DNA from: Oscillospiraceae bacterium
Lineage (GTDB): Bacteria > Bacillota > Clostridia > Oscillospirales > Oscillospiraceae
Assembly: GCA_021202845.1 (NCBI GenBank)
Contig: JAJQCF010000010.1
Coordinates: 1 to 64,000, forward strand
Reading direction: 5' to 3'
DNA: 64,000 nt
Every line of letters begins with the position of its first letter. The first letter of the stretch is position 1. The translations under genes were made by a program, and so were the position numbers. The notes beneath the pieces were generated by a model that was given only the letters and a program-made list of their open reading frames with translations, did not search any database and was not told the DNA's origin. Positions 7,135 through 18,077 of the stretch are shown piece after piece.

Positions 7135-8328
7135 TCAATCCAAAACTCGGAATGCGGAGAGAAGAGGTATTCTTCCCGCCGTTTCCGCGAGCTGTCGGGC
7201 GTCCATAGGCTGGGTCAAAACGGCGCACTCGCCGCCTGCGGTGTACACGGCTCCGTCAAAGGCGCGCTGCATCTCCACGGGCGCGGCGCTCGAGCGCACG
7301 TACCAGCGGGAAACAAGCTCGTCGGAGTCGAAAAACACGCTCTCGTCCGCGCTCTCCCATATGGCGCGCTTTTCCTCATAGGCGTGGCGAACCGCGTCGG
7401 CCATGTCGGCCACAACCGCGCTGGCCGTGGGCAGCTTGCCCGCGCCCGCGCCGGTGAATATGCAGTCGCCTATGCCCTCGGCGTTGACAACCACCGCGTT
7501 CATCACGCCGTTCACGTCGTACAGCACCTTGCCGCGCGGGATTAGGTGCGGCGCGACGTAGGCCGTCACCTTGTCGCCGCGGCGCAGGGAGCGGCCGAGC
7601 AGCTTGATGGCGCAGCCCATTTCCTCGGCAAAGGCGGTGTCTGCGGGGGTCATGGAGCGCACACCAGTTGTCTTGACCCACGCGGGGGAGATGTTGCGCG
7701 AAAAGCTCAAATCCGCTAAAATACATATTTTGCGGCAGGCGTCGATGCCGTCCACGTCGGCGGTGGGGTCGGCCTCAGCGTAGCCGCGGCGCTGCGCGTC
7801 CTTGAGCACCTCGCCGAACTCCAGTCCGCACTCGTTCATCTGCGTGAGAATGTAGTTCGTCGTGGCGTTGAGTATGCCGAATACCTCGTTGATTTTGTTG
7901 CCGGAAAAGTACTGCGTCAGCGTACGGATTATCGGTATGCCGCCGCCGACGGCGCCCTCGAACATCAGGCTTACGCCGTTGTCGCGCGCTATGCCCAGCA
8001 GCTCCAAGCCCTTTTCCGCAATCAGCTCCTTGTTGGAGGTGGCAACGCTCTTGTGCGCTTCCAGACAGCGGCGGACATACTCGTAGGCGATAGTCGCGCC
8101 GCCTATGCACTCCGCCACCACGCTGACCTCGGGGTCGCTCTCAATGACGGCAAAGTCGTGAATTATTTTGTCCGCAAAGGGGCTTTCGGGAAAGTCGCGC
8201 ACGTCTAAAATATATTTCAGCTCCACGCCCTGACGCGCGCTCCACGCTATTTTTTCCGGATTTCCGGCCAGCACCTCGGCCACGCCGGAGCCCACCGTGC
8301 CGTAGCCCATGATTGCCGCTTTTGTCAT
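7135..8328 (-). CDS. hom: Homoserine dehydrogenase
   Basis: 397 residues. Reduces aspartate semialdehyde to homoserine with NAD(P)H. N-terminal Rossmann fold MGYGTVGSGV, then GGGIPIIRTL and the catalytic-domain signature GILNATTNYIL...GYAEADPTADVDG. The last ~75 residues (from SRWYVRSS) look like a shortened or diverged ACT domain, compared with the roughly 430-residue enzymes that carry a full one, so feedback control may be weak or altered. It has its own promoter in the gap after the ACT-protein gene, and AGGGAGGA before the ATG. Confidence 0.95.
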   Translation of the reverse strand: MTKAAIMGYGTVGSGVAEVLAGNPEKIAWSARQGVELKYILDVRDFPESPFADKIIHDFAVIESDPEVSVVAECIGGATIAYEYVRRCLEAHKSVATSNKELIAEKGLELLGIARDNGVSLMFEGAVGGGIPIIRTLTQYFSGNKINEVFGILNATTNYILTQMNECGLEFGEVLKDAQRRGYAEADPTADVDGIDACRKICILADLSFSRNISPAWVKTTGVRSMTPADTAFAEEMGCAIKLLGRSLRRGDKVTAYVAPHLIPRGKVLYDVNGVMNAVVVNAEGIGDCIFTGAGAGKLPTASAVVADMADAVRHAYEEKRAIWESADESVFFDSDELVSRWYVRSSAAPVEMQRAFDGAVYTAGGECAVLTQPMDARQLAETAGRIPLLSAFRVLD

Positions 8329-8386
8329 GCTGTATCCTCCCTGAAAATTTCGGTATGCAGTGTTTATTTAATATGTGCTGCGTCCC

Positions 8387-8415
8387 ATAATAACATAGAT
8401 TATAACAAAGTTCAA
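8387..8415 (-). promoter_or_regulatory. Promoter of hom-lysC
   Basis: Minus strand TTGAAC (8415-8410), 17-base spacer, TATTAT (8392-8387), about 60 bases upstream of the hom start. Confidence 0.6.
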
Positions 8416-8428
8416 CCAGTTCCGACGT

Positions 8429-8872
8429 TCAGCCGGCAAGAAGCTCCATGCGTATCACAACCGGCAGCTCCTCCATTTTGGCCTTGAACTCGTCAAATGT
8501 AATGGTCATAAACTCCGGCGTCATGGATATGGTTATAATTGCCACGCCGTTTGTCGGAATGGACTGGTTCACCGTGAGAATATTGGCATGGTAGTCGGCA
8601 AAAATACTGATGACGGCGGAAACGGAGCCGGGCTCGTCGCGCATGAGCACGCTGACGGTGAGCACTTGGTCGCGCTTCATGTCGCGGAACGGGCGCACAG
8701 AGTCCTTGTATTTATAGAAGGCGCTGCGGCTCAGGCCAACCTGCGCCACGGCGTCGGCAACGGTGTCGGCCGCGCCGGTTTCCAGCAGCTCCTTGGCCTC
8801 GCAGACCTTTGTAAAGACCTCCGGCAGCACGGAGGCTTCGACGACGTAATACTTGGTTTTGAATATTGACAT
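8429..8872 (-). CDS. UPF0735-type ACT-domain protein
   Basis: 147 residues, the normal length for this family (PheB-like). The N-terminal half contains a helix-turn-helix-like stretch (ADTVADAVAQVGLSRSAFYKY). The C-terminal ACT domain starts VLTVSVLMRDEPGSVSAVISIF. ACT domains bind amino acids; the position directly upstream of hom and lysC suggests it senses a product of that pathway, although this is inference. The start at 8872 gives the standard family N-terminus MSIFKTKYYVV; the longer frame to 8899 lacks a ribosome site. Confidence 0.85.
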   Translation of the reverse strand: MSIFKTKYYVVEASVLPEVFTKVCEAKELLETGAADTVADAVAQVGLSRSAFYKYKDSVRPFRDMKRDQVLTVSVLMRDEPGSVSAVISIFADYHANILTVNQSIPTNGVAIITISMTPEFMTITFDEFKAKMEELPVVIRMELLAG

Positions 8873-8917
8873 GACTACAAGTCCACTCCTGACGGTCATT
8901 TGTTTGCAGCAACAACT

Positions 8918-8946
8918 ATGCTACCATACTTGTACGCCGCGTTCAA
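8918..8946 (-). promoter_or_regulatory. Promoter of the ACT-protein gene
   Basis: Minus strand TTGAAC (8946-8941), 17 bases, TAGCAT (8923-8918). The -10 is imperfect. Confidence 0.5.
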
Positions 8947-9014
8947 GCGTCGTTGTCCACAAAAATTTGACCAAAGCCGCGGTTTTGTAGACGAAATATC
9001 CAAAAATTCTGTAG

Positions 9015-9063
9015 GCTTCCGCGCGAGGGGCGAAATCAGCGCGCCTTAGGCCGCGGCGGAAGC
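9015..9063 (+). promoter_or_regulatory. Long hairpin upstream of the ydcZ-like gene
   Basis: GCTTCCGC (9015-9022) pairs with GCGGAAGC (9056-9063), and GCGCG/CGCGC can pair inside. The structure ends 33 bases before the start codon and has no T-run, so it is a leader element rather than a terminator. No riboswitch class is recognised. Confidence 0.4.
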
Positions 9064-9096
9064 GCGCAACTATGAAAATTTACGGAGGATAATCAA

Positions 9097-9525
9097 ATGC
9101 TGGGAGTGATATTCAGCGTCATAGCGGGTATGGCTATGAGCGTGCAGGGCGTTATGAACACGCGCCTCGGGCAGAGCATAGGCACAACGGAGGCCAACGC
9201 GCTGGTGCAGTGTACGGCGGCGGTGCTGAGCCTCGCGGCGCTGGCGGTCTACCGCGGGGGCAGCTTCGCCGCGCTGGCCGAGACGGAGAAAATCTACTGG
9301 TTCGGCGGCGTGCTGGGATTGGTGATAACGATAACCGTCATGCTGGGCATAAAAGACCTCTCGCCCACGGTGTCCATTTCGGTGATACTGATATCGCAGC
9401 TCACGGTGGCGGCCATAATTGACGCGCTCGGGCTGCTGGGCAGCGAAAAGGTGCCGTTCGTGTGGACAAAGTTTGCCGGACTGGGGCTGATGATTGGCGG
9501 CGTACTGCTGTTCAAATGCAAATGA
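9097..9525 (+). CDS. YdcZ-family (DMT superfamily) membrane protein
   Basis: 142 residues with four to five predicted membrane helices and the YdcZ-family opening LGVIFSVIAGMAMSVQGVMNTRLGQ. These half-size members of the drug/metabolite transporter superfamily work as paired or homodimeric exporters; the substrate is unknown. ACGGAGGA lies 7-8 bases before the ATG. A structured leader lies upstream. Confidence 0.85.
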   Translation: MLGVIFSVIAGMAMSVQGVMNTRLGQSIGTTEANALVQCTAAVLSLAALAVYRGGSFAALAETEKIYWFGGVLGLVITITVMLGIKDLSPTVSISVILISQLTVAAIIDALGLLGSEKVPFVWTKFAGLGLMIGGVLLFKCK

Positions 9526-9529
9526 GGGC

Positions 9530-9558
9530 TTGTCATTTATGCGGAAAAGCGTTAAAAT
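9530..9558 (+). promoter_or_regulatory. Promoter of the OYE-type oxidoreductase gene
   Basis: TTGTCA (9530-9535), 17 bases, TAAAAT (9553-9558). It gives a leader of about 80 bases containing the structured repeat at 9574-9620. Confidence 0.6.
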
Positions 9559-9573
9559 CAAGGTGCAGACAGA

Positions 9574-9620
9574 TTAAATTTAAGGCCGTGCTGCCGGAGA
9601 CGGCACATGGCCGATTATAA
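9574..9620 (+). repeat. Structured leader element, copy A of a dispersed repeat
   Basis: TTAAATTTAAGG, then a TGCCG/CGGCA hairpin, then ATGGCnGATTATAA. The same block recurs at 54967-55012 with a differently sequenced but equally positioned hairpin. It lies in the 5' leader of the downstream oxidoreductase gene. Confidence 0.5.
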
Positions 9621-9644
9621 AAATTATAATTGGGAGGCACCGCT

Positions 9645-11576
9645 ATGACGCGCAGGTATCCGATTTTGGCGTCGCCGCTGAAGCTCAGGGGCGTGACGCT
9701 GAGAAACCGCATAATTTCAGCTCCTATGGGCTGCCCGAATATAACCTCGGACGGCCATTTTACGCGCACTTCCGTGGATTTTTATGAAATGCGGGCGCGC
9801 GGAGGCGCCGCCGTGGTGACGGCGTCGGAGGCGATTGCCCATATGTCCACCGGCAGCTTCCACGACCGCGACATCGACCCGCAGGAGCCCTACGCCCTCG
9901 CGCCTATGGCCGAGGTTGCAAGGGGCATACAGCGCCACGGCGCGCTCGCCAGCTTGGAGATTAACCACGGCGGCTTCGTCGTTCTCGGCTCGTCAAAGCG
10001 CCCGCGCTTCGGCCCCAGCGCCATGACCGGCCCCGACGGGCTGCCGGTGCAGGAAATGGACAAGGCGCTCATTGCGGAGATAACCGCGGGCTTTGCCTCC
10101 TGCGCGGCGGCGGCGAAGCGCGCGGGCTTTGACATGGTGCTGCTGCACGCGGGTCACGGCTGGCTGATAAACCAGTTCCTTTCGCCCGCCTTCAACCGCC
10201 GCACGGACGAGTACGGCGGCTGCACGGAAAACCGCACCCGCCTGCTGCTGGAAATTTTGGACGCCATGCGCGCCGCCGTGGGCGAGAGCTTCCCCATAGA
10301 GGTGCGCATGACCGCCGACGAGTACTCCGACGAGGGCTACGACATAACCGAGGCCGTGAAGATTGCCCGCCTCATCGACGGCAAGGCGGATTTGATACAG
10401 GTTTCCACCGGCAGCCGGACAGGCAGCTTTTACCACACCCACCCGCCTATGTACGACCCTCGCGGCTGCAACGTCCACTACGCGGCGGAGATAAAGAAGC
10501 ACGTCTCCACTCCTGTGGCGACGATAGGCGCGCTGGACGACCCCGAGATGATTGAAGAAATATTAGAAAGCGGACAGGCCGACGTTGTGGAAATGGGGCG
10601 CGGTCTGCTGGCCGACCCGTTTTTCCCGCAAAAGGCCGTTACGGGGCGCGAGGCGGAGATTACGCACTGCATACGCTGCTTCTGCTGCATGGCCGAGCGC
10701 GGCGCGACCCAGACGCGCTACTGCGCCGTGAACCCCGCAATCGGCATGGAGCGGCCTTTCATAGAGGGCTTCGCGCCCGCTCCCGTCAAGCGCCGCGTAC
10801 TGGTGGCGGGCGGCGGCCCTGCCGGAATGTCGGCGGCGGTCGGAGCCGCTCTGCGCGGCCACAGCGTCACGCTCTGCGAGGCCTCCGAGCGGCTGGGCGG
10901 CGCGGTGAACTGCGAGCGCGGCGTTGATTTCAAGCAGGATTTTTACGCCTTTGCCGCCTCCAAGCGCGCGGAAATGGAGCGTCTGGACGTGGACATACGC
11001 CTTTCAACGCCCGTTACGCCGGAGCTTTGCGAGAAAATGCGGCCCGACGTGCTGATTGCTGCGCTGGGCGCGGAGCCTGTGCGCCCGCCGCTGGACGGCA
11101 TTGACGGCGGGAACGTCGTTGTGGCGAACGACTTGTCCGAGCCGGAAACGAAGGTCGGCAGTACCGTCGCGGTGCTGGGCGGCGGACTTGTGGGCTGCGA
11201 AGCCGCGCTGCACCTTGCCAAAATGGGCAAGAGCGTCACCGTGGCGGAGATGTCGGACAAGGCCGCCTCCGATGCAAACGATTATCTCCGTGCCGCGCTC
11301 ATGGACGAGTTGGCGGCGGAGGGCGTCACGCTGCTGACCGGCACGCTTGCCACTGCCGTCACGCCGGAGGGACTGCTCGTGCGCACCGCGGAGGGCGCGG
11401 AAAGACTGCTGGAGGCGGACACCGTAGTCTGTGCCGCCGGTCAGCGCCCGCGCTCCGCTGCCGCCGAGGCTCTCCGCGACGCCGCGCCGGAGGTCGTGAC
11501 GGTCGGCGACTGCGCCCGCGTGAGCAATATGCGCGGCGCGACGTTCTCCGGCTTCTTCGCCGGTCTGGACGTCTGA
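9645..11576 (+). CDS. FAD/FMN/Fe-S NADH:flavin oxidoreductase (enoate reductase family)
   Basis: 643 residues, the classic three-part enzyme. An Old-Yellow-Enzyme FMN TIM barrel (about 1-335; HAGHGWLINQFLSPAFNRR motif), a short iron-sulfur segment, then an FAD/NAD(P) disulfide-reductase-like part (VLVAGGGPAGMSAA near 386 and VAVLGGGLVGCEAALHL near 510). Relatives include 2,4-dienoyl-CoA reductase, bile-acid BaiCD/BaiH and enoate reductases, which reduce activated C=C bonds. The Cys set is C342, C345, C347, C348 and C359: the third Cys is shifted from the usual CxxCxxxC spacing. The substrate cannot be told. The start has GGGAGG upstream. Confidence 0.9.
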   Translation: MTRRYPILASPLKLRGVTLRNRIISAPMGCPNITSDGHFTRTSVDFYEMRARGGAAVVTASEAIAHMSTGSFHDRDIDPQEPYALAPMAEVARGIQRHGALASLEINHGGFVVLGSSKRPRFGPSAMTGPDGLPVQEMDKALIAEITAGFASCAAAAKRAGFDMVLLHAGHGWLINQFLSPAFNRRTDEYGGCTENRTRLLLEILDAMRAAVGESFPIEVRMTADEYSDEGYDITEAVKIARLIDGKADLIQVSTGSRTGSFYHTHPPMYDPRGCNVHYAAEIKKHVSTPVATIGALDDPEMIEEILESGQADVVEMGRGLLADPFFPQKAVTGREAEITHCIRCFCCMAERGATQTRYCAVNPAIGMERPFIEGFAPAPVKRRVLVAGGGPAGMSAAVGAALRGHSVTLCEASERLGGAVNCERGVDFKQDFYAFAASKRAEMERLDVDIRLSTPVTPELCEKMRPDVLIAALGAEPVRPPLDGIDGGNVVVANDLSEPETKVGSTVAVLGGGLVGCEAALHLAKMGKSVTVAEMSDKAASDANDYLRAALMDELAAEGVTLLTGTLATAVTPEGLLVRTAEGAERLLEADTVVCAAGQRPRSAAAEALRDAAPEVVTVGDCARVSNMRGATFSGFFAGLDV

Positions 11577-11586
11577 AAAATAAACC

Positions 11587-12030
11587 TCAGACAGCGCGGA
11601 AGAGCGCTAAAATAAGTCCGTACACAACGCCCGCGACATTGCCGAATACGATAACGGGGCCGGCAATGGTGAATATCTTGGTTGCCAGTCCGGTTATGAT
11701 GCCCTCGGCCTTGAACTCAAGCGCGGGCGACACAACGGCGTTGGCGAAGCCGGTTATGGGCACCAGCGTACCCGCGCCGCCGTACTTTGCTATGTTGTCG
11801 TATACGCCAAGCCCCGTCAGCAGCGCGCCCAAGAACACCATTGATATGCTCTCCGCTCCCGCGGCGGCCTTCTCGTCCAGTCCGGCCAGCGACCACAGGC
11901 TGAAGATTGCCTGACCGACGCAGCAAATGAGCCCGCCGATGACAAAGGCCAAAAGCATATCGCGCCCGAGCGGCGACTTGGGAGCGTTGGAGCTGATGAA
12001 TTTTCCGTATTCCTCGTTTGTCATTTTCAA
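11587..12030 (-). CDS. spoVAC: Stage V sporulation protein AC
   Basis: SpoVAC family, about 147 residues, with roughly four membrane helices and the family opening YGKFISSNAPKSPLGRDMLLAFVIGGLICCVGQ. It is an inner-membrane mechanosensitive channel subunit of the spore, which moves Ca-dipicolinate during sporulation and germination. I place the start at TTG 12030 (8 bases after GAGG); ATG 12024 is possible and GTG 12039 overlaps the ribosome site. The usual partners spoVAD and spoVAE are not adjacent. A SigG-like promoter lies just upstream. It converges on the oxidoreductase gene 10 bases away. Confidence 0.9.
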   Translation of the reverse strand: MKMTNEEYGKFISSNAPKSPLGRDMLLAFVIGGLICCVGQAIFSLWSLAGLDEKAAAGAESISMVFLGALLTGLGVYDNIAKYGGAGTLVPITGFANAVVSPALEFKAEGIITGLATKIFTIAGPVIVFGNVAGVVYGLILALFRAV

Positions 12031-12048
12031 CGCTATCACCTCAGAGGA

Positions 12049-12078
12049 TAGTTTGCGGAGCGCGGCGGGGTTTTATGC
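12049..12078 (-). promoter_or_regulatory. Candidate SigG (forespore) promoter of spoVAC
   Basis: Minus strand GCATA (12078-12074), an 18-base spacer, then CAAACTA (12055-12049). This fits the SigG pattern GMATR-N18-CATNMTA with one mismatch, and it places the start of transcription just before the spoVAC ribosome site. Confidence 0.5.
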
Positions 12079-12194
12079 GGCGTATTGCCAGAGCGCGAAA
12101 AAAGTTATATAATTTATGCGGGCGTTCTCTCCCGCGCACGGCGTGGGGAAAGAACAGCCGGTTTGACTATAATTATATTCGAGGGACAGCAAAC

Positions 12195-12752
12195 GTGGAA
12201 AATGTTGAATTTGACGCTTTGAGGGCGCAGGCCGCGGCTGCGGCGGAGGAGCTGCTGGACGCGGCGCGCCTTTCCGCCGGACAAATACTTGTGGTCGGCT
12301 GCTCGACAAGCGAAATCATGGGAATGAAAATAGGCACCGGCTCCAATGAGGAGGCGGCGCAGGCAGTGCTGGGCGGCATACTCGATGTGTGCAGCGCTCG
12401 CGGAGTGCGCCTCGCGGCTCAGTGCTGCGAGCACCTGAACCGCGCAATAATTGTCGAGCGGGACGCCGTGCCGAACGCCTGCGTCTGCAACGCCGTGCCT
12501 AAAACGCACGCGGGCGGCTCTTTCGCCGCCGCCGCTTACGCCGCCTTTGCCGACCCCGTGGCCTTGGAGGGTATTCAGGCTGACGCGGGGCTGGACATAG
12601 GCTGCACGCTGATTGGTATGCACCTGAAGCCGGTGGCCGTGCCCGTGCGCCTTAAAAACTGCGAGGTCGGCTGCGCGCACGTCACGGCCGCCAGAACGCG
12701 CCCGAAGTATATCGGCGGCGCAAGAGCCGTGTACGACGAAAGACTGTTTTAA
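12195..12752 (+). CDS. UPF0340 / TIGR01440 family protein (YwlG-like)
   Basis: 185 residues, full length for the YwlG family. Conserved GCSTSEIMG motif near residue 35, CCEHLNRA near 75, a Pro/His-rich KTHAGGSFA segment, and the C-terminal RTRPKYIGGARAVYD. Function is not established; the fold is predicted to be sugar-kinase/nucleotide-like. GTG 12195 is favoured by GAGGG 9 bases upstream. It stands alone, divergent from spoVAC. Confidence 0.85.
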   Translation: MENVEFDALRAQAAAAAEELLDAARLSAGQILVVGCSTSEIMGMKIGTGSNEEAAQAVLGGILDVCSARGVRLAAQCCEHLNRAIIVERDAVPNACVCNAVPKTHAGGSFAAAAYAAFADPVALEGIQADAGLDIGCTLIGMHLKPVAVPVRLKNCEVGCAHVTAARTRPKYIGGARAVYDERLF

Positions 12753-12813
12753 GGCGCGGGGTATATCCTGCGCTGAGAAGGCCATACAATACATTTATCA
12801 TTTAACCGCTCAT

Positions 12814-12847
12814 AGCCGAGCCGGGGGCTGCCGCCTCCGGCTTGGCT
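12814..12847 (+). promoter_or_regulatory. Eleven-base-pair hairpin between the UPF0340 gene and mfd
   Basis: AGCCGAGCCGG (12814-12824) pairs with CCGGCTTGGCT (12837-12847), with one G-U pair and a GC-rich loop. There is no T-run directly after it. It could be a weak terminator or an mfd leader structure. Confidence 0.4.
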
Positions 12848-12876
12848 GAGGCGCGTTTTAAAACGGAGACACCGAT

Positions 12877-16353
<3,477 letters not shown>

Positions 16354-16359
16354 CGCGGC

Positions 16360-16391
16360 AAAACCCGCGGCGCACACGCGCCGCGGGTTTT
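16360..16391. terminator. Bidirectional terminator between mfd and rqcP
   Basis: AAAACCCGCGGCGC (16360-16373) pairs with GCGCCGCGGGTTTT (16378-16391) across a 4-base loop. T-rich on both strands; serves the convergent mfd and rqcP genes. Confidence 0.9.
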
Positions 16392-16428
16392 GGGTTAATC
16401 AGCTATTAAATTATTCCTCCGCGCCGCG

Positions 16429-16671
16429 TTACACCAGCTCGCGGTACATTGCGGCGGCGTCGGATTTGCCGGCGGTTTCGTTTATTTGCGTGACCTCCAC
16501 CTTGAGCGTGTGCTGGCCGAAGGCGATTTCGATTATGTCGCCCAGCTTGACCTGATAGCTCGCCTTGGCGGGTCTGCCGTTCACAGATATGCGCGAGCCG
16601 TCGCAGGCTTCGTTGGCCACCGTGCGGCGCTTAATCAGTCGGGAGACCTTCAGGTATTTATCAAGGCGCAT
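16429..16671 (-). CDS. rqcP: S4-domain RNA-binding protein RqcP (YabO)
   Basis: 80 residues, essentially one S4 domain (MRLDKYLKVSRLIKRRTVANEACDG, then VNGRPAKASYQVKLGD). RqcP works with RqcH at obstructed 50S subunits, helping to add C-terminal alanine tails during ribosome-associated quality control. The gene sits in the spoVB-mazG-hup-rqcP group. GAAAGGAG precedes the ATG. The C-terminal ~15 residues are variable. Confidence 0.9.
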   Translation of the reverse strand: MRLDKYLKVSRLIKRRTVANEACDGSRISVNGRPAKASYQVKLGDIIEIAFGQHTLKVEVTQINETAGKSDAAAMYRELV

Positions 16672-16711
16672 TGCGGCGCTCCTTTCATCTGCGATAGTTC
16701 ATTATAAAGCT

Positions 16712-16748
16712 AAACCGGCAGTGCAGAAGCGTCTGCGCCGCCGGTTTT
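16712..16748 (-). terminator. Hairpin between hup and rqcP
   Basis: AAACCGGC (16712-16719) pairs with GCCGGTTT (16740-16747), with GCAGA/TCTGC extending the stem inside. The T-run is better on the plus strand (TTTTCTT) than on the minus strand (TTTAGCTTT). It probably ends part of the abundant hup transcript. Confidence 0.5.
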
Positions 16749-16791
16749 CTTGCGGATATGCCGGCTATATGAGCCGACGCCCCAGCGCGGT

Positions 16792-17067
16792 TTATTTTGC
16801 GACCGCGTCCTTGAGAGCCTTGCCGGCCTTGAAGGTGGGAGCGCGGGAAGCGGCAATTTCAATCTCCTGCTTCGTTCTGGGGTTGCGGCCCACGCGGGCG
16901 GCGCGCTCTTTGATGTCGAAAACGCCGAAGCCGACAAGCTGCACTTTTTCACCGGCCTGAAGGGACTCGGTTATGGTGTCAAAAATCGCGTTGAGAGTTC
17001 TCTCGGTGTCCTTCTTGGTCAGTCCAGTCCTGTCTGCCACTGTGGAAACGAGTTCGGACTTATTCAT
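16792..17067 (-). CDS. hup: DNA-binding protein HU
   Basis: 91-residue HU/IHF-family nucleoid protein: [17 protein letters not shown]-terminus, [20 protein letters not shown] arm region, and a Lys-rich C-terminus. It bends and compacts DNA as a dimer. A near-perfect promoter and TAGGAGGAAAG ribosome site imply strong expression. Inserted between mazG and rqcP. Confidence 0.97.
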   Translation of the reverse strand: MNKSELVSTVADRTGLTKKDTERTLNAIFDTITESLQAGEKVQLVGFGVFDIKERAARVGRNPRTKQEIEIAASRAPTFKAGKALKDAVAK

Positions 17068-17148
17068 AAAAACTTTCCTCCTATGGTGCGGCGCAGCAGC
17101 CGCTCTTTTGTTCGCAGAAAAAATTTACACATCGCTGCATACCTATTG

Positions 17149-17177
17149 ATTTTAGCAAATATACACGGCTATGTCAA
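17149..17177 (-). promoter_or_regulatory. SigA promoter of hup
   Basis: Minus strand TTGACA (17177-17172), 17 bases, TAAAAT (17154-17149). Confidence 0.8.
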
Positions 17178-17230
17178 GAAAAAACGCGGTAATAGCATAA
17201 AAATGTCTGAGAAATTTCTGCAAAAGCGCC

Positions 17231-18046
17231 TCAAAGAACCATTTCCTTGCCCTCTAAGTCGTGTCTGGCGTGCTGATAGAGCGTTTCTATTTCCTCCAGC
17301 GTCATGTTTTCCAGCTGTTTGCCCTCCGCGGCGGCGTGCTCCTCGGTGTACTTGAAGCGGCGAATGAACTTTTCGCAGGCAGCGTGCAGCGCCTTTTCCG
17401 GGTCAACGTCCAAAAAGCGCGCGGCGTTCACGGCGGTGAACAGCACGTCGCCGACCTCCTCGAACTGGTTTTCACGGTCGCCGGCGTCGATGCCCTCCTG
17501 CAGCTCGCCGACCTCCTCATGGAGCTTTGCCATTGCGCCGCTCACGTCGGGCCAGTCGAAGCCGACCTTGGCCGCCTTTTTCTGCACCTTGCGCGCCCGC
17601 CAGAGTGCGGGCAGCGTTTCGGCCACGTCGGTCATGGCGCTCGTGACGGTCTCCTGATGCTTCTCCCGCCGTTTGGCCGCGTCCCATGTGTCCAAAACGG
17701 CGTCCGGCGTGTCGGCCTCGGCGGTGCCGAAGACGTGCGGGTGGCGGAAAACGAGCTTCTTGCAGGCCATGTCGCACACGTCGTCAAAGTCAAACGCCCC
17801 GCGCTCGGCGGCCATCTGCGCGTGGAACAGCACCTGCATGAGCAGGTCGCCCAGCTCCTCGCAGAGGTTGGCGTCATCGGCGCGGTCTATGGCCTGCGCT
17901 GTCTCGTAGGCCTCCTCGATAACATTGTCGCGGACGCTCTCGTGCGTCTGCACCTTGTCCCAAGGGCAGCCGTCGGGCGCGCGCAGCAGAGCGATTATGC
18001 GGCGGTAGTCGTCGATGTTGTATTTTTCCTTAAATTCAAAATCCAT
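17231..18046 (-). CDS. mazG: Nucleoside triphosphate pyrophosphohydrolase MazG
   Basis: 271 residues with two tandem MazG domains. The first has CPWDKVQTHESVRDNVIEEAYE and ELGDLLMQVLFHAQ, with EExxE-type metal ligands. The second starts near residue 165 (KVGFDWPDVSGAMAKLHEEVGEL). The enzyme hydrolyses abnormal or excess NTPs to NMP plus pyrophosphate. It lies 31 bases after the spoVB-like gene and is probably cotranscribed with it. In Bacillus the YabN homologue carries an extra N-terminal methylase domain, absent here. Confidence 0.95.
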   Translation of the reverse strand: MDFEFKEKYNIDDYRRIIALLRAPDGCPWDKVQTHESVRDNVIEEAYETAQAIDRADDANLCEELGDLLMQVLFHAQMAAERGAFDFDDVCDMACKKLVFRHPHVFGTAEADTPDAVLDTWDAAKRREKHQETVTSAMTDVAETLPALWRARKVQKKAAKVGFDWPDVSGAMAKLHEEVGELQEGIDAGDRENQFEEVGDVLFTAVNAARFLDVDPEKALHAACEKFIRRFKYTEEHAAAEGKQLENMTLEEIETLYQHARHDLEGKEMVL

Positions 18047-18077
18047 TTTTCTTTCTCCAGCTCGGGCGTCTGCCGCT

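Noticed and set aside
9015-9063. Guanidine or fluoride riboswitch upstream of the ydcZ-like gene
   Set aside because: The hairpin lacks the conserved loops of the guanidine and fluoride classes that I can recall.
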